From assembly GCF_049723905.1 (NCBI RefSeq), contig NZ_JBJKFD010000001.1:2170001-2234000 (forward strand): a stretch of DNA of 64,000 bases, read 5' to 3'. Positions 61,459-64,000 of the stretch are shown one piece after another. Both the position numbers and the translations under genes were made by a program. The stretch's first letter is position 1. The number at the start of each line of letters is the position of its first letter. This stretch comes from G963665185 sp049723905. GTDB lineage: Bacteria > Desulfobacterota > Desulfovibrionia > Desulfovibrionales > Desulfovibrionaceae. A model generated the notes under the pieces. The model did no database searches, was not told the DNA's origin, and saw only the letters and a list, made by a program, of their open reading frames with translations.

Positions 61459-64000
61459 TTACGGAACCAAAATGCCGGGACAGGTAGAACGGTGGGGAAT
61501 GAAGAAGTCCATCTTCGGATTCGCGGAGCACTCCTGCTCCACATGGGTGCGCAAAAAGTCCAGCGGATCGACATTCAGGCTGTCGTCGTCCACCAGCACG
61601 GTTTTACAGAACATTTCGCCCCAATTGGTGGAGTAGACAATGGAGGCTTGCTGAATGTGTTCTGCTTCGCGTGGCTGCATAAGATTGAGGATGAAGTACG
61701 CCTTGACCACACGCTCCGGGTTGAGGTTTTCTCCGATGTCCGTGTCAAAGGTACTCTTGGGCGGAAAGTAGTCAACCAAGGATGAAAGCAAGTCTTCGCA
61801 ATCCTTGACAATAACAGGAGACAAGGTGAAGTCGACCTTGACCTGCACCCCGTCGATATAGACCCCGTTGGCAGCCAGCCAGGTGAACAGCCAGGCAATA
61901 TCCTTGTTGCGTTTCAGCTCCACGCTTTCCATGCGCCGGGTGGCCTGCTCCATCTGCCCGCCCTGCACCACAAATATCTGCCCCTTGTTGGGCCGCGTCT
62001 CGGCCGTGAATTCAATCTGGTCGATGAAACTCTTCTTCATGCTGGTGAAGGAGAGCCGGTCTATCTTGTGCTCGCGATGGGCAAAGGTGGAAAAGATCTT
62101 GCGCCCCAGCTTGGTCAGGTCCAGGGGATTGATGGCAATGGAGGCATGCGCCTTCTGCTGCTCGCGCACCTTGAGATAGGTATTGATGACGAACTGGTTG
62201 ATACGCGTGCCTATTTCAATAAGCCGCCCCAGGTTCCACTCGTCCGCGGTGAGCACCTCCTGAAAATCCAAAGGAGTCGCGCCGGACTGGCCCGAGAACA
62301 GCTGGCGCACGTTCTTTTCCTCCAATCGCGCAGGCAAAAGAATGCGTCCGGCCTCGCGTTTGATCTGCGACTTGAGAAAAAAGGACATCTTGACCAGCTC
62401 GAGCGTGTCGCGCTCTCCCTTGTTGGCGTAAAACTCCGCCACCTCGCTGAAAAGCAGGACATACGGGTCGATGTGCCAAATGTCCTCGTGCCCGGCCAGC
62501 AGATTGGCCTTGATGCGGTCGCACAGCAGGCTGTTCCGGAAATCCCCCTGTGAAATATAGCGTTCCAGCAGGCCGAACTTCATAATGGATTTGAACGGGC
62601 TTTTCATGGCCTTGACGATCTGCCAGAGCGAGGCCCCGAAAAACTCGCTTATGGGAATGGCCGCCACATGGCCCAGATCCACATACTGTTTCTGCAGCTC
62701 GTCATCGAGCTTGCGCACCACCATGTCATATTCGGCCTGTCCCGTGCCCGGCGGCACGATCCACCACACCGGGAGCTTACCCGCCACGTGCACGGCGGTC
62801 CGGTAAAATTCTTCCTTGAGCATCAACGCCTGGGCCGTTCCCGAGGACTCGCCACCGCTGCTGCCGAAATTATTTTCGCGCACGCTGCGTACATCCATAA
62901 GGAAGAAATAGACCTCAAGGTCGAACTCGCTGTCCGCCCACTGGGAAATGGCTTCCAGCTTGGTGTTCAGCCCCTGGACGTCGTCCTCGGCTATATTGTC
63001 CAGATCGCAACAGACCCAGTAGTCCACATCCGAACTTGCCGACTGGGCCACCGTGCCCAAAGAACCGATGGTGTAAAGTCCCTCGATGCTGATGGCGTCA
63101 TCGTGCGTTTCGGGCAAACGCGCATCGGGCAGGTATTTGCGGGTAAGTTCCAGCGTGGTGTAATCCGGGACATATCCACTGATATGGCAGGGCGGCGCCT
63201 GCGGGTACAGGCCGAAGGCCCGGTCAAAAAAATCCGAATGAAGCAGAAAAGGAATAATCTGAAGCAGCTCGACCTGGCGGCGCTCCATTTTTTCTTGTGC
63301 CCAATTCAGCCGCCTGAAATTGTTGACCAGAAAAGGACGGGCCTGGCAGGCAGCTGCCCGGCGCCTGAACCAGGTGGCCACAACCTTGGCGGAAAGTGCG
63401 AGCGTTGTCCGGGTCAGCCCGCGGGGCAGGCGTTCCTTTTCCAGCTCCTCGGCGGCAACCGCCAGACGCTGGGCCAACGTGTGGTCGGCAATCTCGCCCA
63501 TAACCGGGTCGTTCCCGGAAAGTCCCGCCACGCTGCATCCCACAAAAACGCAGGCCTCGAACCGGGCATTGTCGAGGCGCAGATGGGAGAGCCGGGCATC
63601 CCGAAACATGCAGTCGCCGAAATGCATGCCGGAAAAGGAAACTCTGTCGAACTCGGAGGAAGAGAGATCCACCTGCTGGATGGCACAGGCGGTCAACTCG
63701 GAATCCAGCACCTGCGCGCCGAACAGACAGGAACGCACAAAGGCCGATGCATCCGCCCACAGACAGGAGAACCCGGCACCGGACAGCAGACTGTCCTCCA
63801 TGCGGCATCCATCCAGAACACAGCGGAACCACCTGCTGGAGCGCAAGTTGCAAATTTTGAAAGTACAGTCCACAAAACGGCAATCGGTGAAAACCGCCAC
63901 GGAAAAACCAGAATTCCGAAAGGTACACCGCTCGAACACGCACTCCTTCAGAAACGCCCCTGCAAAGTCCGCCCCGGTAAAATCGCACTCCGTTGCCGTG
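61459..64000 (-). CDS. Class I adenylate cyclase with pentapeptide-repeat region, 5' end missing
   Basis: The frame is open to the right edge, so the start lies outside; about 847 residues are visible. The first 150 or so are pentapeptide repeats (CDFTGADFAGAFLKECVFER and on), giving a right-handed beta-helix. The next part (about 170 to 480) matches class I adenylate cyclases (CyaA type) with the nucleotidyltransferase motif GSLGTVAQSASSDVDYWV. A long C-terminal helical part follows. It should make cAMP in the cytoplasm, and cAMP then acts through CRP-type regulators. The pentapeptide fusion is common in Desulfovibrio relatives. Confidence 0.9.
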   Translation of the reverse strand, partial: TATECDFTGADFAGAFLKECVFERCTFRNSGFSVAVFTDCRFVDCTFKICNLRSSRWFRCVLDGCRMEDSLLSGAGFSCLWADASAFVRSCLFGAQVLDSELTACAIQQVDLSSSEFDRVSFSGMHFGDCMFRDARLSHLRLDNARFEACVFVGCSVAGLSGNDPVMGEIADHTLAQRLAVAAEELEKERLPRGLTRTTLALSAKVVATWFRRRAAACQARPFLVNNFRRLNWAQEKMERRQVELLQIIPFLLHSDFFDRAFGLYPQAPPCHISGYVPDYTTLELTRKYLPDARLPETHDDAISIEGLYTIGSLGTVAQSASSDVDYWVCCDLDNIAEDDVQGLNTKLEAISQWADSEFDLEVYFFLMDVRSVRENNFGSSGGESSGTAQALMLKEEFYRTAVHVAGKLPVWWIVPPGTGQAEYDMVVRKLDDELQKQYVDLGHVAAIPISEFFGASLWQIVKAMKSPFKSIMKFGLLERYISQGDFRNSLLCDRIKANLLAGHEDIWHIDPYVLLFSEVAEFYANKGERDTLELVKMSFFLKSQIKREAGRILLPARLEEKNVRQLFSGQSGATPLDFQEVLTADEWNLGRLIEIGTRINQFVINTYLKVREQQKAHASIAINPLDLTKLGRKIFSTFAHREHKIDRLSFTSMKKSFIDQIEFTAETRPNKGQIFVVQGGQMEQATRRMESVELKRNKDIAWLFTWLAANGVYIDGVQVKVDFTLSPVIVKDCEDLLSSLVDYFPPKSTFDTDIGENLNPERVVKAYFILNLMQPREAEHIQQASIVYSTNWGEMFCKTVLVDDDSLNVDPLDFLRTHVEQECSANPKMDFFIPHRSTCPGILVP

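Noticed and set aside
1..64000. Reverse transcriptase and template repeat for the DGR-like variable repeats
   Set aside because: I looked for a protein of suitable size with reverse-transcriptase motifs and for a third copy of the VRSA-coding segment; none is in the window. The variable repeats are therefore called orphan or trans-served.

Overview
The window looks like a chromosomal segment of a sulfate-reducing bacterium of the Desulfovibrio group (Desulfovibrionales). The best pointers are a periplasmic [FeFe]-hydrogenase gene pair with its TM1266-type companion, a class I adenylate cyclase with pentapeptide repeats, a chemoreceptor with a cysteine-rich PAS domain, many c-di-GMP genes and moderately high GC. 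This assignment is inference from gene content. No rRNA, tRNA, CRISPR array or complete insertion sequence is visible.

Layout. 1-9.2 kb: end of a GlcG/HbpS-type gene, a periplasmic binding protein, acylphosphatase, Lon protease, a half-size AbrB-like membrane protein, a molybdopterin oxidoreductase with an Lrp-type regulator, and a divergent zinc alcohol dehydrogenase followed by a class V aminotransferase-like enzyme. 10.5-18.2 kb: an accessory island on the minus strand. It reads, in transcription order, a 482-residue AT-rich protein, a MoxR-type AAA+ ATPase, a 955-residue VWA protein ending in a formylglycine-generating-enzyme-like (FGE/SUMF1, C-type-lectin fold) domain, and a second stand-alone FGE-like protein. 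The first three genes overlap through TAATG stop-start junctions. The two FGE domains are nearly identical in DNA around their 3' ends except for a 102-bp patch with 22 differences, almost all in codon positions 1 and 2 and mostly in NNC codons. That is the signature of variable repeats written by a diversity-generating retroelement (DGR). Neither reverse transcriptase nor template repeat is in the window, so they would have to act in trans or be lost. An ATPase/VWA conflict-type module with hypermutable sensor domains is the most exciting system here.

18.2-25.7 kb: a methyltransferase and a complete family-5 (peptide/nickel type) ABC importer with fused ATPases, then an SDR protein and a TetR regulator. 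25.7-30.8 kb: a RHH/ParE-type toxin-antitoxin pair, small proteins, an RRM RNA-binding protein, a DEAD-box helicase and a glutamine-amidotransferase-like protein. 30.8-41.8 kb: two glycosyltransferases, then a signalling block (GGDEF cyclase, TPR protein, HD-GYP phosphodiesterase, chemoreceptor) and rlmN. 41.8-47.8 kb: a HAD-type phosphatase, the hydrogenase genes and ilvD, with a long inverted repeat between hydA and ilvD. 47.9-64 kb: methyltransferase, flavoprotein, a wHTH-Rossmann protein next to a NeuB-type sialic-acid synthase and a glycosyltransferase, ClC-CBS chloride transporter, universal-stress-type protein, gmhA, FmdB-type zinc ribbon, hemC, an ArsR-controlled metal permease, and a class I adenylate cyclase running off the right edge.

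A family of about 125-135-bp palindromic intergenic elements occurs at least seven times (near 40.5, 40.7, 48.8-49.3 and 61.4 kb). Copies share terminal inverted repeats and a central hairpin, but between these each copy carries its own different, yet self-complementary, arm pair.
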